Of a stretch of DNA of 64,000 nucleotides, positions 1 through 10,675 are shown piece by piece. The notes below the pieces were generated by a model that searched no databases, was not told the DNA's origin, and saw only the letters and a program-made list of their open reading frames with translations. The first letter of the stretch is position 1. Every line of letters starts with the position of its first letter. The position numbers and the translations under genes are program-made. Source of the DNA: Echiichthys vipera (lineage: Eukaryota; Chordata; Actinopteri; Perciformes; Trachinidae); contig OY829665.1 of the NCBI GenBank assembly GCA_963691815.1, positions 21,544,685 to 21,608,684 on the forward strand, read 5' to 3'.

Positions 1-389
1 AAATCCCGTCCTTTCTCCATTTAGACAGTTCATTGCAGGTTTGTAGTGCATGTGTTGAAGAGGCTGCACATTGCTCTCTGGTCAGAAGGCAAATTGATTC
101 CCCGCAAGATCAACCTGTGTTTGAGCAGTGAGCGTGTTCATCTTTCCTTCCCTACCTTTTTTGGATTATAGTGAAGATTACAAAGTACATCAAAGACTTC
201 CTCAAACACAAAGCAACATCGTGGCCTCTGAGGATGCAGCAGTGTGGTGACGAGATCATTACTCGTCTTCTGTTCAGCCCAGGAGTGAATTGAGCAGTGA
301 AGTTAATGCATTTTTCAGTGCATCAGTATGTTGCGGAAACTGATATTCCAATGAGCCAGTTACATTGCGGGGCAAAGTGAGCAGCTATA

Positions 390-471
390 CGACAGGGATG
401 GGATTCAGACCCATGCGTGCAGAGCACAATGGATTAGCAGTCCATCGCCTTAACCACTCGGCCACCTCGTC
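390..471 (-). tRNA. tRNA-Ser (GCT), U1, probably weakened
   Basis: An 82-nt type II tRNA read on the minus strand: 5' acceptor GACGAGG, A box around TGGCCGAGTGG, anticodon loop CTGCTAA giving GCT, a long variable arm (GTGC/GCAC) as expected for serine, then T arm and G73. It would decode AGC/AGU and be charged by SerRS through the variable arm. The 3' acceptor strand reads CCCTGTC, giving an A5:C68 mismatch and a G4:U69 wobble. The T loop is TCTGAAT rather than TTCGAAT, so the B box has two changes from consensus. Function is doubtful although identity is clear. No T run follows its 3' end closely. Confidence 0.75.
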
Positions 472-577
472 CTCTTCTCCTTGCCTTCTAGCAGTAAGTG
501 TCGGACCCAGGTGTGAAAAGTGCGGAATGGGGGGAGAGGAGAAGCGTCGAAAGGGGCGGGGCTACACAGTACACGTC
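472..577. promoter_or_regulatory. Divergent inter-tRNA spacer with GC box (U1 as example)
   Basis: The 106 bp between the 5' ends of tRNA-Ser (leftward) and tRNA-Ala (rightward) is G-rich and carries a perfect GC box, ggggcggggc, at 553-562, 15 bp before tRNA-Ala. It also has a donor-like gtaagt. Position between divergent 5' ends suggests a shared upstream region; tRNA promoters themselves are internal (A and B boxes). The GC box is altered in U8, U20, U37 and U47 (ggggcagggc) and in U14 and U43 (ggggctgggc), and is lost in U22, U27, U29 and U51. Confidence 0.45.
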
Positions 578-650
578 GGGGAATTAGCTCAAATGGTAGA
601 GTGCTCGCTTCGCATGTGAGAGGTAGAGGGATCAACGCCCTCATTCTCCA
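578..650 (+). tRNA. tRNA-Ala (CGC), U1
   Basis: A 73-nt cloverleaf: acceptor GGGGAAT with ATTCTCC and A73, D arm GCTC/GAGT, anticodon stem CTCGC/GTGAG, loop TTCGCAT giving CGC (reads GCG), T arm GAGGG-ATCAACG-CCCTC. The G3:U70 wobble, the identity element of alanyl-tRNA synthetase, is present. The B box GGATCAACGCC fits the GGWTCRANNCC form. C25 to T gives a tolerated G10:U25 pair. Only U1 and its sister U30 have CGC. The nearest T run of at least four lies 252 nt downstream. Confidence 0.92.
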
Positions 651-1407
651 AAATGCTTTACTATGAGTTCGGTAAAAACTAGTGTGATGCGGTGTCGGAT
701 GGACCGAGTGATTTCCTCTGGATCGACACATATGACTTCCAGCAATCAAGCCATCAGTTGGCAGAGCTGATTCCATGTACTATGAACCCTGGACAAGAAT
801 CAAGTCTGGACATAGGATGGAGTGTCTCTTTCACACATGGTAGCACACAACAGGAGATAGTCTGTGTCAGATGCGTGCTCACTGACTAAGAATATTGTTT
901 GGTTTTTCAGCGAGGGGTGATGTTGGTGCATTCAGCAGGCAGGACATGGCCACAAGCAACTAAGCCTCTTGCCAACCTTGAATTTAACTGACCATTAGAG
1001 GGTGGGTCCTTAGATACAGAAGTTCCCAAATCCCGTCCTTTCTCCATTTAGACAGTTCATTGCAGGTTTGTAGTGCATGTGTTGAAGAGGCTGCACATTG
1101 CTCTCTGGTTAGAAGGCAAGTTGATTCCCCGCAAGATCAACCTGTGTTTGAGCAGTGAGCGTGTTCATCTTTCCTTCCCTACCTTTTTTGGATTATAGTG
1201 AAGATTACAAAGTACATCAAATACTTCCTCAAACACAAAGCCTCTGAGGATGCAGCAGTGTGGTGACGAGAGCATTACTCGTCTGCTGTTCAGCCCAGGA
1301 GTGAATTGAGCAGGCTGAAGGTAATGCATTTTTCAGTGCATCAGTATGTTGGGGAAACTGATCTTCCAATGAACCAGTTACATTGCGGGGCAAAGTAAGC
1401 ATTTATA
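651..1407. repeat. Non-coding unit spacer (U1-U2 as example)
   Basis: About 757 bp between one tRNA-Ala and the next tRNA-Ser 3' end; the same sequence recurs in every unit. The first T run of four or more after tRNA-Ala is at 903-907, inside a splice-acceptor-like motif. A T6 run follows further on in the motif ccttttttgg. I found no RNA gene, protein gene or known mobile element in it. Confidence 0.8.
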
Positions 1408-1489
1408 CGATGAGGATGGGATTTGGACCCATGCGTGCAGAGCACAATGGATTAGCAGTCCATCGCCTTAACCACTCGGCCACCTCGTC
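1408..1489 (-). tRNA. tRNA-Ser (GCT), U2
   Basis: T loop TCCAAAT; the acceptor has a C3:A70 mismatch. Anticodon arm and variable arm intact. Confidence 0.7.
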
Positions 1490-1595
1490 CTCTTCTCCTT
1501 GCTTTCTAACAGTAAGTGTCGGACCCAGGTGCGAAAAGTGCGGAATGGGGGGAGAGGAGAAGCGTCGAAAGGGGCGGGGCTACACAGTACACATC

Positions 1596-1668
1596 GGGGA
1601 ATTAGCTCAAATGGTAGAGCGCTCGCTTTGCATGTGAGAGGTAGAGGGATCAACGCCCTCATTCTCCA
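1596..1668 (+). tRNA. tRNA-Ala (TGC), U2
   Basis: Reference form of the main class: loop TTTGCAT gives anticodon TGC (reads GCA), all stems pair, G3:U70 present, D stem GCTC/GAGC fully paired. Confidence 0.94.
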
Positions 1669-2437
1669 CAATGCTTTACTATGAGTTCAGTAAAAACTAG
1701 TGTGATGCGGTGTCGGATGGACTGAGTGATTTCCTCTGGTTCGACACATATGACTTCCAGCAATCAAGCCATCAGTTGGCAGAGCTGATTCCATGTACTA
1801 TGAACCCTGGACAAGAATCAAGTCTGGACATAGGGTGGAGTGTCTCTTTCACACATGGTAGCACACAACAGGAGATAGTCTGTGTCAGATGCGTGCTCAC
1901 TGACTCAGAATATTGTTTGGTTTTTCAGCGAGGGGTGATGTTGGTGCATTCAAAAGGCAGGACATGGCCACAAGCAACTAAGCCTCTTGCCGTTCCTTGA
2001 ATTTAACTGACCATTAGAGGGTGGGTCCTTAGATACAGAAGTTCCCAAATCCCGTCCTTTCTCCATTTAGACAGTTCATTGCAGGTTTGTAGTGCATAAG
2101 TTGAAGAGGCTGCACATTGCTCTCTGGTTAGAAGGCAAGTTGATTCCCCGCAAGATCAACCTGTGTTTGAGCAGTGAGCGTGTTCATCTTTCCTTCCCTA
2201 CCTTTTTTGGATTAAGGTGAAGATTACAAAGTACATCAAAGACTTCCTCAAACACAAAGCAACATCGTGGCCTCTGAGGATGCAGCAGTGTGGTGACGAG
2301 ATCATTACTCGTCTTCTGTTCAGCCCAGGAGTGAATTGAGCAGGGTGAAGGTAATGCATTTTTCAGTGCATCAGTATGTTGCAGAAACTGATCTTCCAAT
2401 GAGCCAGTTACATTTTGGGGCAAAGTAAGCATCTATA

Positions 2438-2460
2438 CAACGAGGATGGGATTCGGACCC
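2438..2460 (-). pseudogene. tRNA-Ser stub, U3
   Basis: Only the 3' acceptor strand and T arm remain (23 bp). A deletion fuses it at ggaccc to the GC-box part of the divergent spacer, removing the anticodon, D arm and 5' acceptor. Confidence 0.9.
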
Positions 2461-2484
2461 GGGCGGGGCTACACAGTACACGTC

Positions 2485-2557
2485 GGGGAATTAGCTCAAA
2501 TGGTAGAGTGCTCGCTTTGCATGTGAGAGGTAGAGGGATCAACGCCCTCATTCTCCA
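2485..2557 (+). tRNA. tRNA-Ala (TGC), U3
   Basis: Intact with a G10:U25 wobble. Its upstream region is shortened by the deletion that removed tRNA-Ser, but the GC box is kept. Confidence 0.92.
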
Positions 2558-3314
2558 CAATGCTTTACTATGAGTTCGGTAAAAACTAGTGTGATGCGGT
2601 GTCGGATGGACCGAGTGATTTCCTCTGGATCGACACATATGACTTCCAGCAATCAAGCCATCAGTTGGCAGAGCTGATTCCATGTACTATGAACCCTGGA
2701 CAAGAATCAAGTCTGGACATAGGATGGAGTTTCTCTTTCACACATGGTAGCACACAACAGGAGATAGTCTGTGTCAGATGCGTGCTCACTGACTAAGAAT
2801 ATTGTTTTGTTTTTCAGCGAGGGGTGATGTTGGTGCATTCAGCAGGCAGGACATGGCCACAAGCAACTAAGCCTCTTGCCAACCTTGAATTTAACTGACC
2901 ATTAGAGGGTGGGTCCTTAGATACAGAAGTTCCCAAATCCCGTCCTTTCTCCATTTAGACAGTTCATTGCAGGTTTGTAGTGCATGTGTTGAAGAGGCTG
3001 CACATTGCTCTCTGGTTAGAAGGCAAGTTGATTCCCCGCAAGATATACCTGTGTTTGAGCAGTGAGCGTGTTCATCTTTCCTTCCCTACCTTTTTTGGAT
3101 TATAGTGAAGATTACAAAGTACATCAAATACTTCCTCAAACACAAAGCCTCTGAGGATGCAGCAGTGTGGTGACGAGAGCATTACTCGTCTGCTGTTCAG
3201 CCCAGGAGTGAATTGAGCAGGCTGAAGGTAATGCATTTTTCAGTGCATCAGTATGTTGGGGAAACTGATCTTCCAATGAACCAGTTACATTGCGGGGCAA
3301 AGTAAGCATTTATA

Positions 3315-3396
3315 CGATGAGGATGGGATTTGGACCCATGCGTGCAGAGCACAATGGATTAGCAGTCCATCGCCTTAACCACTCGGCCACCTCGTC
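3315..3396 (-). tRNA. tRNA-Ser (GCT), U4
   Basis: Same form as U2: T loop TCCAAAT and C3:A70 mismatch. Confidence 0.7.
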
Positions 3397-3502
3397 CTCT
3401 TCTCCTTGCTTTCTAACAGTAAGTGTCGGACCCAGGTGCGAAAAGTGCGGAATGGGGGGAGAGGAGAAGCGTCGAAAGGGGCGGGGCTACACAGTACACA
3501 TC

Positions 3503-3575
3503 GGGGAATTAGCTCAAATGGTAGAGCGCTCGCTTTGCATGTGAGAGGTAGAGGGATCAACGCCCTCATTCTCCA
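3503..3575 (+). tRNA. tRNA-Ala (TGC), U4
   Basis: Intact, same as U2. Confidence 0.94.
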
Positions 3576-4343
3576 CAATGCTTTACTATGAGTTAAGTAA
3601 AAACTAGTGTGATGCGGTGTCGGATGGACTGAGTGATTTCCTCTGGTTCGACACATATGACTTCCAGCAATCAAGCCATCAGTTGGCAGAGCTGATTCCA
3701 TGTACTATGAACCCTGGACAAGAATCAAGTCTGGACATAGGGTGGAGTGTCTCTTTCACACATGGTAGCACACAACAGGAGATAGTCTGTGTCAGATGCG
3801 TGCTCACTGACTCAGAATATTGTTTGGTTTTTCAGCGAGGGGTGATGTTGGTGCATCAAAAGGCAGGACATGGCCACAAGCAACTAAGCCTCTTGCCGTT
3901 CCTTGAATTTAACTGACCATTAGAGGGTGGGTCCTTAGATACAGAAGTTCCCAAATCCCGTCCTTTCTCCATTTAGACAGTTCATTGCAGGTTTGTAGTG
4001 CATAAGTTGAAGAGGCTGCACATTGCTCTCTGGTTAGAAGGCAAGTTGATTCCCCGCAAGATCAACCTGTGTTTGAGCAGTGAGCGTGTTCATCTTTCCT
4101 TCCCTACCTTTTTTGGATTAAGGTGAAGATTACAAAGTACATCAAAGACTTCCTCAAACACAAAGCAACATCGTGGCCTCTGAGGATGCAGCAGTGTGGT
4201 GACGAGATCATTACTCGTCTTCTGTTCAGCCCAGGAGTGAATTGAGCAGGGTGAAGGTAATGCATTTTTCAGTGCATCAGTATGTTGCAGAAACTGATCT
4301 TCCAATGAGCCAGTTACATTTTGGGGCAAAGTAAGCATCTATA

Positions 4344-4366
4344 CAACGAGGATGGGATTCGGACCC
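4344..4366 (-). pseudogene. tRNA-Ser stub, U5
   Basis: Same deletion breakpoint as the U3 stub, so the two are copies of one event. Confidence 0.9.
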
Positions 4367-4390
4367 GGGCGGGGCTACACAGTACACGTC

Positions 4391-4463
4391 GGGGAATTAG
4401 CTCAAATGGTAGAGTGCTCGCTTTGCATGTGAGAGGTAGAGGGATCAACGCCCTCATTCTCCA
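4391..4463 (+). tRNA. tRNA-Ala (TGC), U5
   Basis: Intact with a G10:U25 wobble. Confidence 0.92.
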
Positions 4464-5229
4464 CAATGCTTTACTATGAGTTCGGTAAAAACTAGTGTGA
4501 TGCGGTGTCGGATGGACCGAGTGATTTCCTCTGGATCGACACATATGACTTCCAGCAATCAAGCCATCAGTTGGCAGAGCTGATTCCATGTACTATGAAC
4601 CCTGGACAAGAATCAAGTCTGGACATAGGATGGAGTTTCTCTTTCACACATGGTAGCACACAACAGGAGATAGTCTGTGTCAGATGCGTGCTCACTGACT
4701 AAGAATATTGTTTTGTTTTTCAGCGAGGGGTGATGTTGGTGCATTCAGCAGGCAGGACATGGCCACAAGCAACTAAGCCTCTTGCCAACCTTGAATTTAA
4801 CTGACCATTAGAGGGTGGGTCCTTAGATACAGAAGTTCCCAAATCCCGTCCTTTCTCCATTTAGACAGTTCATTGCAGGTTTGTAGTGCATGTGTTGAAG
4901 AGGCTGCACATTGCTCTCTGGTTAGAAGGCAAGTTGATTCCCCGCAAGATATACCTGTGTTTGAGCAGTGAGCGTGTTCATCTTTCCTTCCCTACCTTTT
5001 TTGGATTATAGTGAAGATTACAAAGTACATCAAAGACTTCCTCAAACACAAAGCAACATCGTGGCCTCTGAGGATGCAGCAGTGTGGTGACGAGATCATT
5101 ACTCGTCTTCTGTTCAGCCCAGGAGTGAATTGAGCAGTGAAGTTAATGCATTTTTCAGTGCATCAGTATGTTGCGGAAACTGATATTCCAATGAGCCAGT
5201 TACATTGCGGGGCAAAGTGAGCAGCTATA

Positions 5230-5311
5230 CGACAGGGATGGGATTCAGACCCATGCGTGCAGAGCACAATGGATTAGCAGTCCATCGCCTTAACCACTCG
5301 GCCACCTCGTC
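5230..5311 (-). tRNA. tRNA-Ser (GCT), U6
   Basis: Acceptor variant CCCTGTC as in U1; T loop TCTGAAT. Confidence 0.7.
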
Positions 5312-5417
5312 CTCTTCTCCTTGCTTTCTAACAGTAAGTGTCGGACCCAGGTGCGAAAAGTGCGGAATGGGGGGAGAGGAGAAGCGTCGAAAGGGGCGGG
5401 GCTACACAGTACACGTC

Positions 5418-5490
5418 GGGGAATTAGCTCAAATGGTAGAGTGCTCGCTTTGCATGTGAGAGGTAGAGGGATCAACGCCCTCATTCTCCA
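5418..5490 (+). tRNA. tRNA-Ala (TGC), U6
   Basis: Intact with a G10:U25 wobble. Confidence 0.92.
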
Positions 5491-6256
5491 CAATGCTTTA
5501 CTATGAGTTCGGTAAAAACTAGTGTGATGCGGTGTCGGATGGACCGAGTGATTTCCTCTGGATCGACACATATGACTTCCAGCAATCAAGCCATCAGTTG
5601 GCAGAGCTGATTCCATGTACTATGAACCCTGGACAAGAATCAAGTCTGGACATAGGATGGAGTGTCTCTTTCACACATGGTAGCACACAACAGGAGATAG
5701 TCTGTGTCAGATGCGTGCTCACTGACTAAGAATATTGTTTGGTTTTTCAGCGAGGGGTGATGTTGGTGCATTCAGCAGGCAGGACATGGCCACAAGCAAC
5801 TAAGCCTCTTGCCAACCTTGAATTTAACTGACCATTAGAGGGTGGGTCCTTAGATACAGAAGTTCCCAAATCCCGTCCTTTCTCCATTTAGACAGTTCAT
5901 TGCAGGTTTGTAGTGCATGTGTTGAGGAGGCTGCACATTGCTCTCTGGTTAGAAGGCAAGTTGATTCCCTGCAAGATCAACCTGTGTTTGAGCAGTGAGC
6001 GTGTTCATCTTTCCTTCCCTACCTTTTTTGGATTATTGTGAAGATTACAAAGTACATCAAAGACTTCCTCAAACACAAAGCAACATCGTGGCCTCTGAGG
6101 ATGCAGCAGTGTGGTGACGAGATCATTACTCGTCTTCTGTTCAGCCCAGGAGTGAATTGAGCAGTGAAGTTAATGCATTTTTCAGTGCATCAGTATGTTG
6201 CGGAATCTGATCTTCCAATGAGCCAGTTACATCGCGGGGCAAAGTGAGCAGCTATA

Positions 6257-6338
6257 CGACGAGGATGGGATTCAGACCCATGCGTGCAGAGCACAAGGGA
6301 TTAGCAGTCCATCGCCTTAACCACTCTGCCACTTCGTC
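6257..6338 (-). tRNA. tRNA-Ser (GCT), U7, damaged
   Basis: The 5' acceptor reads GACGAAG (A6:C67 mismatch), the anticodon stem has one mismatch (TCCCT), and the T loop is TCTGAAT. Probably non-functional. Confidence 0.6.
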
Positions 6339-6444
6339 CTCTTCTCCTTGACTTCTAACAGTAAGTGTCGGACCCAGGTGTGAAAAGTGCGGAATGGGGG
6401 GAGAGGAGAAGCGTCCAAAGAGGCGGGGCTACACAGTACACATT

Positions 6445-6517
6445 GGGGAATTAGCTCAAATGGTAGAGCGCTCGCTTTGCATGTGAGAGGTAGAGGGATC
6501 AACGCCCTCATTCTCCA
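6445..6517 (+). tRNA. tRNA-Ala (TGC), U7
   Basis: Intact. The 5' flank reads cattgggg instead of catcgggg. Confidence 0.93.
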
Positions 6518-7295
6518 CAATGCTTTACTATGAGTTTGGTAAAAACTAGTGTGATGCTGTGTCGGATGGACCGAGTGATTTCCTCTGGATCGACACATAT
6601 GACTTCCAGCAATCAAGCCATCAGTTGGCAGAGCTGATTCCATGTACTATGAACCCTGGACAAGAATCAAGTCTGGACATAGGGTGGAGTGTCTCTTTCA
6701 CACATGGTAGCACACAACAGGAGATAGTCTGTGTCAGATGCGTGCTCACTGACTAAGAATATTGTTTGGTTTTTCAGCGAGGGGTGATGTTGGTGCATTC
6801 AGCAGGCAGGACATGGCCACAAGCAACTAAGCCTCTTGTCGTTCCTTGAATTTAACTGACCATTAGAGGGTGGGTCCTTAGATACAGAAGTTCCCAAATC
6901 CCGTCCTTTCTCCATTTAGACAGTTCATTGCAGGTTTGTAGAGCATGTGTTGAAGAGGCTGCACATTGCTCTCTGGTTAGAAGGCAAGTTGATTACCCGC
7001 AAGATCAACCTGTGTTTGAGCAGTGAGCGTGTTCATCTTTCCTTCCCTACCTTTTTTGGATTATTGTGAAGATTACAAAGTACATCAAAGACTTCCTCAA
7101 ACACAAAGCAACATCGTGGCCTCTGAGGATGCAGCAGTGTGGTGAAGAGAGCATTACTCGTCTGCTGTTCAGCCCAGGAGTGAATTGAGCAGTGTGTTTA
7201 GGGTGAAGTTAATGCATTTTTCAGTGCATCAGTATGTTGCGGAAACTGATCTTCCAATGAGCCATTTACATTGCAGGGCAAAGTAAGCAGCTATA

Positions 7296-7377
7296 CGACG
7301 AGGATGGGATCCGGACCCATGCGTGCAGAGCACAATGGATTAGCAGTCCATCGCCTTAACCACTCGGCCACCTCGTC
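7296..7377 (-). tRNA. tRNA-Ser (GCT), U8
   Basis: T loop TCCGGAT; other arms intact. Confidence 0.7.
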
Positions 7378-7483
7378 CTCTTCTCCTTGCTTTCTAACAG
7401 TAAGTGTCGGACCCAGGTGCGAAAAGTGCGGAATGGGGGGAGAGGAGAAGTGTCGAAAGGGGCAGGGCTACACAGTACACGTC

Positions 7484-7556
7484 GGGGAATTAGCTCAAAT
7501 GGTAGAGCGCTCGCTTTGCATGTGAGAGGTAGAGGGATCAACGCCCTCATTCTCCA
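7484..7556 (+). tRNA. tRNA-Ala (TGC), U8
   Basis: Intact; the upstream GC box is broken (ggggcagggc). Confidence 0.93.
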
Positions 7557-8334
7557 CAATGCTTTGCTATGAGTTCGGTAAAAACTAGTGTAATGCGGTG
7601 TCGGATGGACCGAGTGATTTCCTCTCGATTGACACATATGACTTCCAGCATTCAAGCCATCAGTTGGCAGAGCTGATTCCATGTACTATGAACCCTGGAC
7701 AAGAATCAAGTCTGGACATAGGGTGGAGTGTCTCTTTCACACATGGTAGCACACAACAGGAGATAGTCTGTGTCAGATGCATGCTCACTGACTAAGAATA
7801 TTGTTTGGTTTTTCAGCGAGGGGTGATGTTGGTGCATTCAGCAGGCAGGACATGGCCACAAGCAACTAAGCCTCTTGCCGTTCCTTGAATTTAACTGACC
7901 ATTAGAGGGTGGGTCCTTTGATACAGAAGTTCCCAAATCCCGTCCTTTCTCCATTTAGACAGTTCATTGCAGGTTTGTAGTGCATGTGTTGAAGAGGCTG
8001 CACATTGCTCTCTGGTTAGAAGGCAAGTTGATTCCCCGCAAGATCAACCTGTGTTTGAGCAGTGAGCGTGTTCATCTTTCCTTCCCTACCTTTTTTGGAT
8101 TAGTGTGAAGATTACAAAGAACATCAAAGACTTCCTCAAACACAAAGCAACATCTTGGCCTCTGAGGATGCAGCAGTGTGGTGACGAGATCATTACTCGT
8201 CTTCTGTTTATCCCAGGAGTGAATTGAGCAGTGTGTTTAGGGTGAAGTTAATGCATTTTTCAGTGCATCAGTATGTTGCGGAAACTGATCTTCCAATGAG
8301 CCAGTTACATTGCGGGGCAAAGTGAGCAGCTATA

Positions 8335-8416
8335 CGACGAGGATGGGATTCAGACCCATGCGTGCAGAGCACAATGGATTAGCAGTCCATCGCCTTAACC
8401 ACTCGGCCACCTCGTC
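8335..8416 (-). tRNA. tRNA-Ser (GCT), U9
   Basis: T loop TCTGAAT; acceptor and anticodon arms pair normally. Confidence 0.7.
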
Positions 8417-8522
8417 CTCTTCTCCTTGCTTTCTAACAGTAAGTGTCGGACCCAGGTGCGAAAAGTGCAGAATGGGGGGAGAGGAGAAGCGTCGAAAGGG
8501 GCGGGGCTACACAGTACGCATC

Positions 8523-8595
8523 GGGGAATTAGCTCAAATGGTAGAGCGCTCGCTTAGCATGTGAGAGGTAGAGGGATCAACGCCCTCATTCTCCA
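8523..8595 (+). tRNA. tRNA-Ala (AGC), U9
   Basis: Loop TTAGCAT gives anticodon AGC (A34 would be read as inosine, decoding GCU/GCC/GCA). Otherwise identical to the TGC class, with G3:U70. Confidence 0.93.
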
Positions 8596-9384
8596 CAATG
8601 CTTTACTATGAGTTCGGTAAAAACTAGTGTGATGCGGTGTCGGATGGACCGAGTGATTTCCTCTGGATCGACACATATGACTTCCAGCAATCAAGCCATC
8701 AGTTGGCAGAGCTGATTCCATGTACTATGAACCCTGGACAAGAATCAGGTCTGGACATAGGGTGGAGTGTCTCTTTCACACATGGTAGCACACAACAGGA
8801 GATAGTCTGTGTCAGATGCGTGCTCACTGACTAAGAATATTGTTTGGTGTTTCAGCGAGGGGTGATGTTGGTGCATTCAGCAGGCAGGACATGGCCACAA
8901 GCAACTAAGCCTCTTGCCGTTCCTTGAATTTAACTGACCATTAGAGGGTGGGTACTTAGATGCAGAAGTTCCCAAATCCCGTCCTTTCTCCATTTAGACA
9001 GTTCATTGCAGGTTTGTAGTGCATGTGTTGAAGAGGCTGCACATTGCTCTCTGGTTAGAAGGCAAGTTGATTCCCTGCAAGATCAACCTGTGTTTGAGCA
9101 GTGAGCATCTTGTGAGAGTGTTCATCTTTCCTTCCCTACCTTTTTTGGATTATTGTGAAGATTACAAAGTACATCAAAGACTTCCTCAAACACAAAGCAA
9201 CATTGTGGCCTCTGAGGATGCAGCAGTGTGGTGACGAGATCATTACTCGTCTGCTGTTCAGCCCAGGAGGGAATTGAGCAGTGTGTTTAGGGTGAAGTTA
9301 ATGCATTTTTCAGTGCATCAGTATGTTGCGGAAACTGATACTCCAATGAGCCAATTACATTGCGGGGCAAAGTAAGCAGCTATA

Positions 9385-9467
9385 CGACGAGGATGGGATT
9401 CGGGACCAATGCGTGCAGAGCACCATGGATTAGCAGTCCATCGCCTTAACCACACGGCCACCTCGTC
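9385..9467 (-). tRNA. tRNA-Ser (GCT), U10, damaged
   Basis: A rearranged T arm (gattcgggaccaatgc on the plus strand, one base longer) breaks T-stem pairing, and the A box has an A to T change (CCGTGTGG). Likely inactive. Confidence 0.55.
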
Positions 9468-9573
9468 CTCTTCTCCTTGCTTTCTAACAGTAAGTGTCGG
9501 ACCCAGGTGCGAAAAGTGCGGAATGGGGGGAGAGGAGAAGTGTCAAAAGGGGCGGGGCTACACAGTACACGTC

Positions 9574-9646
9574 GGGGAATTAGCTCAAATGGTAGAGCGC
9601 TCGCTTTGCATGTGAGAGGTAGAGCGATCAACGCCCTCATTCTCCA
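9574..9646 (+). tRNA. tRNA-Ala (TGC), U10
   Basis: T stem GAGCG/CCCTC has one C:C mismatch; this also alters the B-box start. Remaining stems intact. Confidence 0.85.
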
Positions 9647-10414
9647 CAATGCTTTGCTATGAGTTCGGTAAAAACTAGTGTAATGGGGTGTCGGATGGAC
9701 CGAGTGATTTCCTCTGGATTGACACATATGACTTCCAGCAATCAAGCCATCAGTTGGCAGAGCTGATTCCATGTACTATGAACCCTGGACAAGAATCAAG
9801 TCTGGACATAGGGTGGAGTGTCTCTTTCACACATGGTAGCACACAACAGGAGATAGTCTGTGTCAGATGCGTGCTCACTGACTAAGAATATTGTTTGGTT
9901 TTTCGGCGAGGGGTGATGTTGGTGCATTCAGCAGGCAGGACATGGCCACAAGCAACTAAGCCTCTTGCCGTTCTTGAATTTAACTGACCATTAGAGGGTG
10001 GGTCCTTAGATACAGAAGTTCCCAAATCCCATCCTTTCTCCATTTAGACAGTTCATTGCAGGTTTGTAGTGCATGTGTTGAAGAGGCTGCACATTGCTCT
10101 CTGGTTAGAAGGCAAGTTGATTCCCCGCAAGATCAACCTGTGTTTGAGCAGTGAGCGTGTTCATCTTTCCTTCCCTACCTTTTTTGGATTATTGTGAAGA
10201 TTACAAAGTACATCAAAGACTTCCTCAAACACAAAGCAACATCGTGGCCTCTGAGGATGCAGCAGTGTGGTGACGAGAGCATTACTCGTCTGCTGTTCAG
10301 CCCAGGAGTGAATTGAGCAGGGTGAAGTTAATGCATTTTTCAGTGCATCAGTATGTTGCGGAAACTGATCTTCCAATGAGCCAGTTACATTGCGAGGCAA
10401 AGTGAGCAGCTATA

Positions 10415-10496
10415 CGACGAGGATGGGATTAAGACCCATGCGTGCAGAGCACAATGGATTAGCAGTCCATCACCTTAACCACTCGGCCACCTCGTC
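10415..10496 (-). tRNA. tRNA-Ser (GCT), U11, B box decayed
   Basis: T loop TCTTAAT lacks T55, C56 and the purine at 57, so both the B box and the usual D-loop/T-loop contact are lost. C26 is T. Confidence 0.6.
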
Positions 10497-10602
10497 CTCT
10501 TCTCCTTGCCTTCTAACAGTAAGTGTCGGACCCAGGTGTGAAAAGTGCGGAATGGGGGGAGAGGAGAAGCGTCGAAAGGGGCGGGGCTACACAGTACACA
10601 TC

Positions 10603-10675
10603 GGGGAATTAGCTCAAATGGTAGAGCGCTCGCTTTGCATGTGAGAGGTAGAGGGATCAACGCCCTCATTCTCCA
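10603..10675 (+). tRNA. tRNA-Ala (TGC), U11
   Basis: Intact, as U2. Confidence 0.94.

Larger units (their letters stand above)
1383..5204. repeat. Two 1,907-bp dimers (U2-U3 and U4-U5)
   Basis: A full unit followed by a shortened unit, repeated twice with a period of 1,907 bp (1,383 to 3,290). The shortened unit has lost most of its tRNA-Ser and part of the divergent spacer. The same pair of dimers recurs at 31,392-35,214. Confidence 0.9.

Noticed and set aside
305..323. Small hairpin atgca...tgcat around a T5 run, present in every unit
   Set aside because: The 5-bp stem is too short to support a terminator or RNA element, and the T run is on the wrong strand and side to end either tRNA.
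390..650. tRNA-derived SINE amplification
   Set aside because: Units are head-to-tail in one locus, without poly(A) or short tails or target-site duplications around each tRNA, and the tRNAs have complete cloverleaf ends.
365..776. 84-codon (plus) and 108-codon (minus) frames in each unit
   Set aside because: They run across the tRNA-Ser and tRNA-Ala genes and the spacer between them; they are shadows of the tRNA sequence.
692..889. A 65-codon open frame repeated in almost every unit of the array
   Set aside because: It starts at GTG, has no recognisable domain, and is shared simply because the units are near-identical copies. One edge unit (U54) has a stop in it and some units read through its end. 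No sign of coding constraint was seen.
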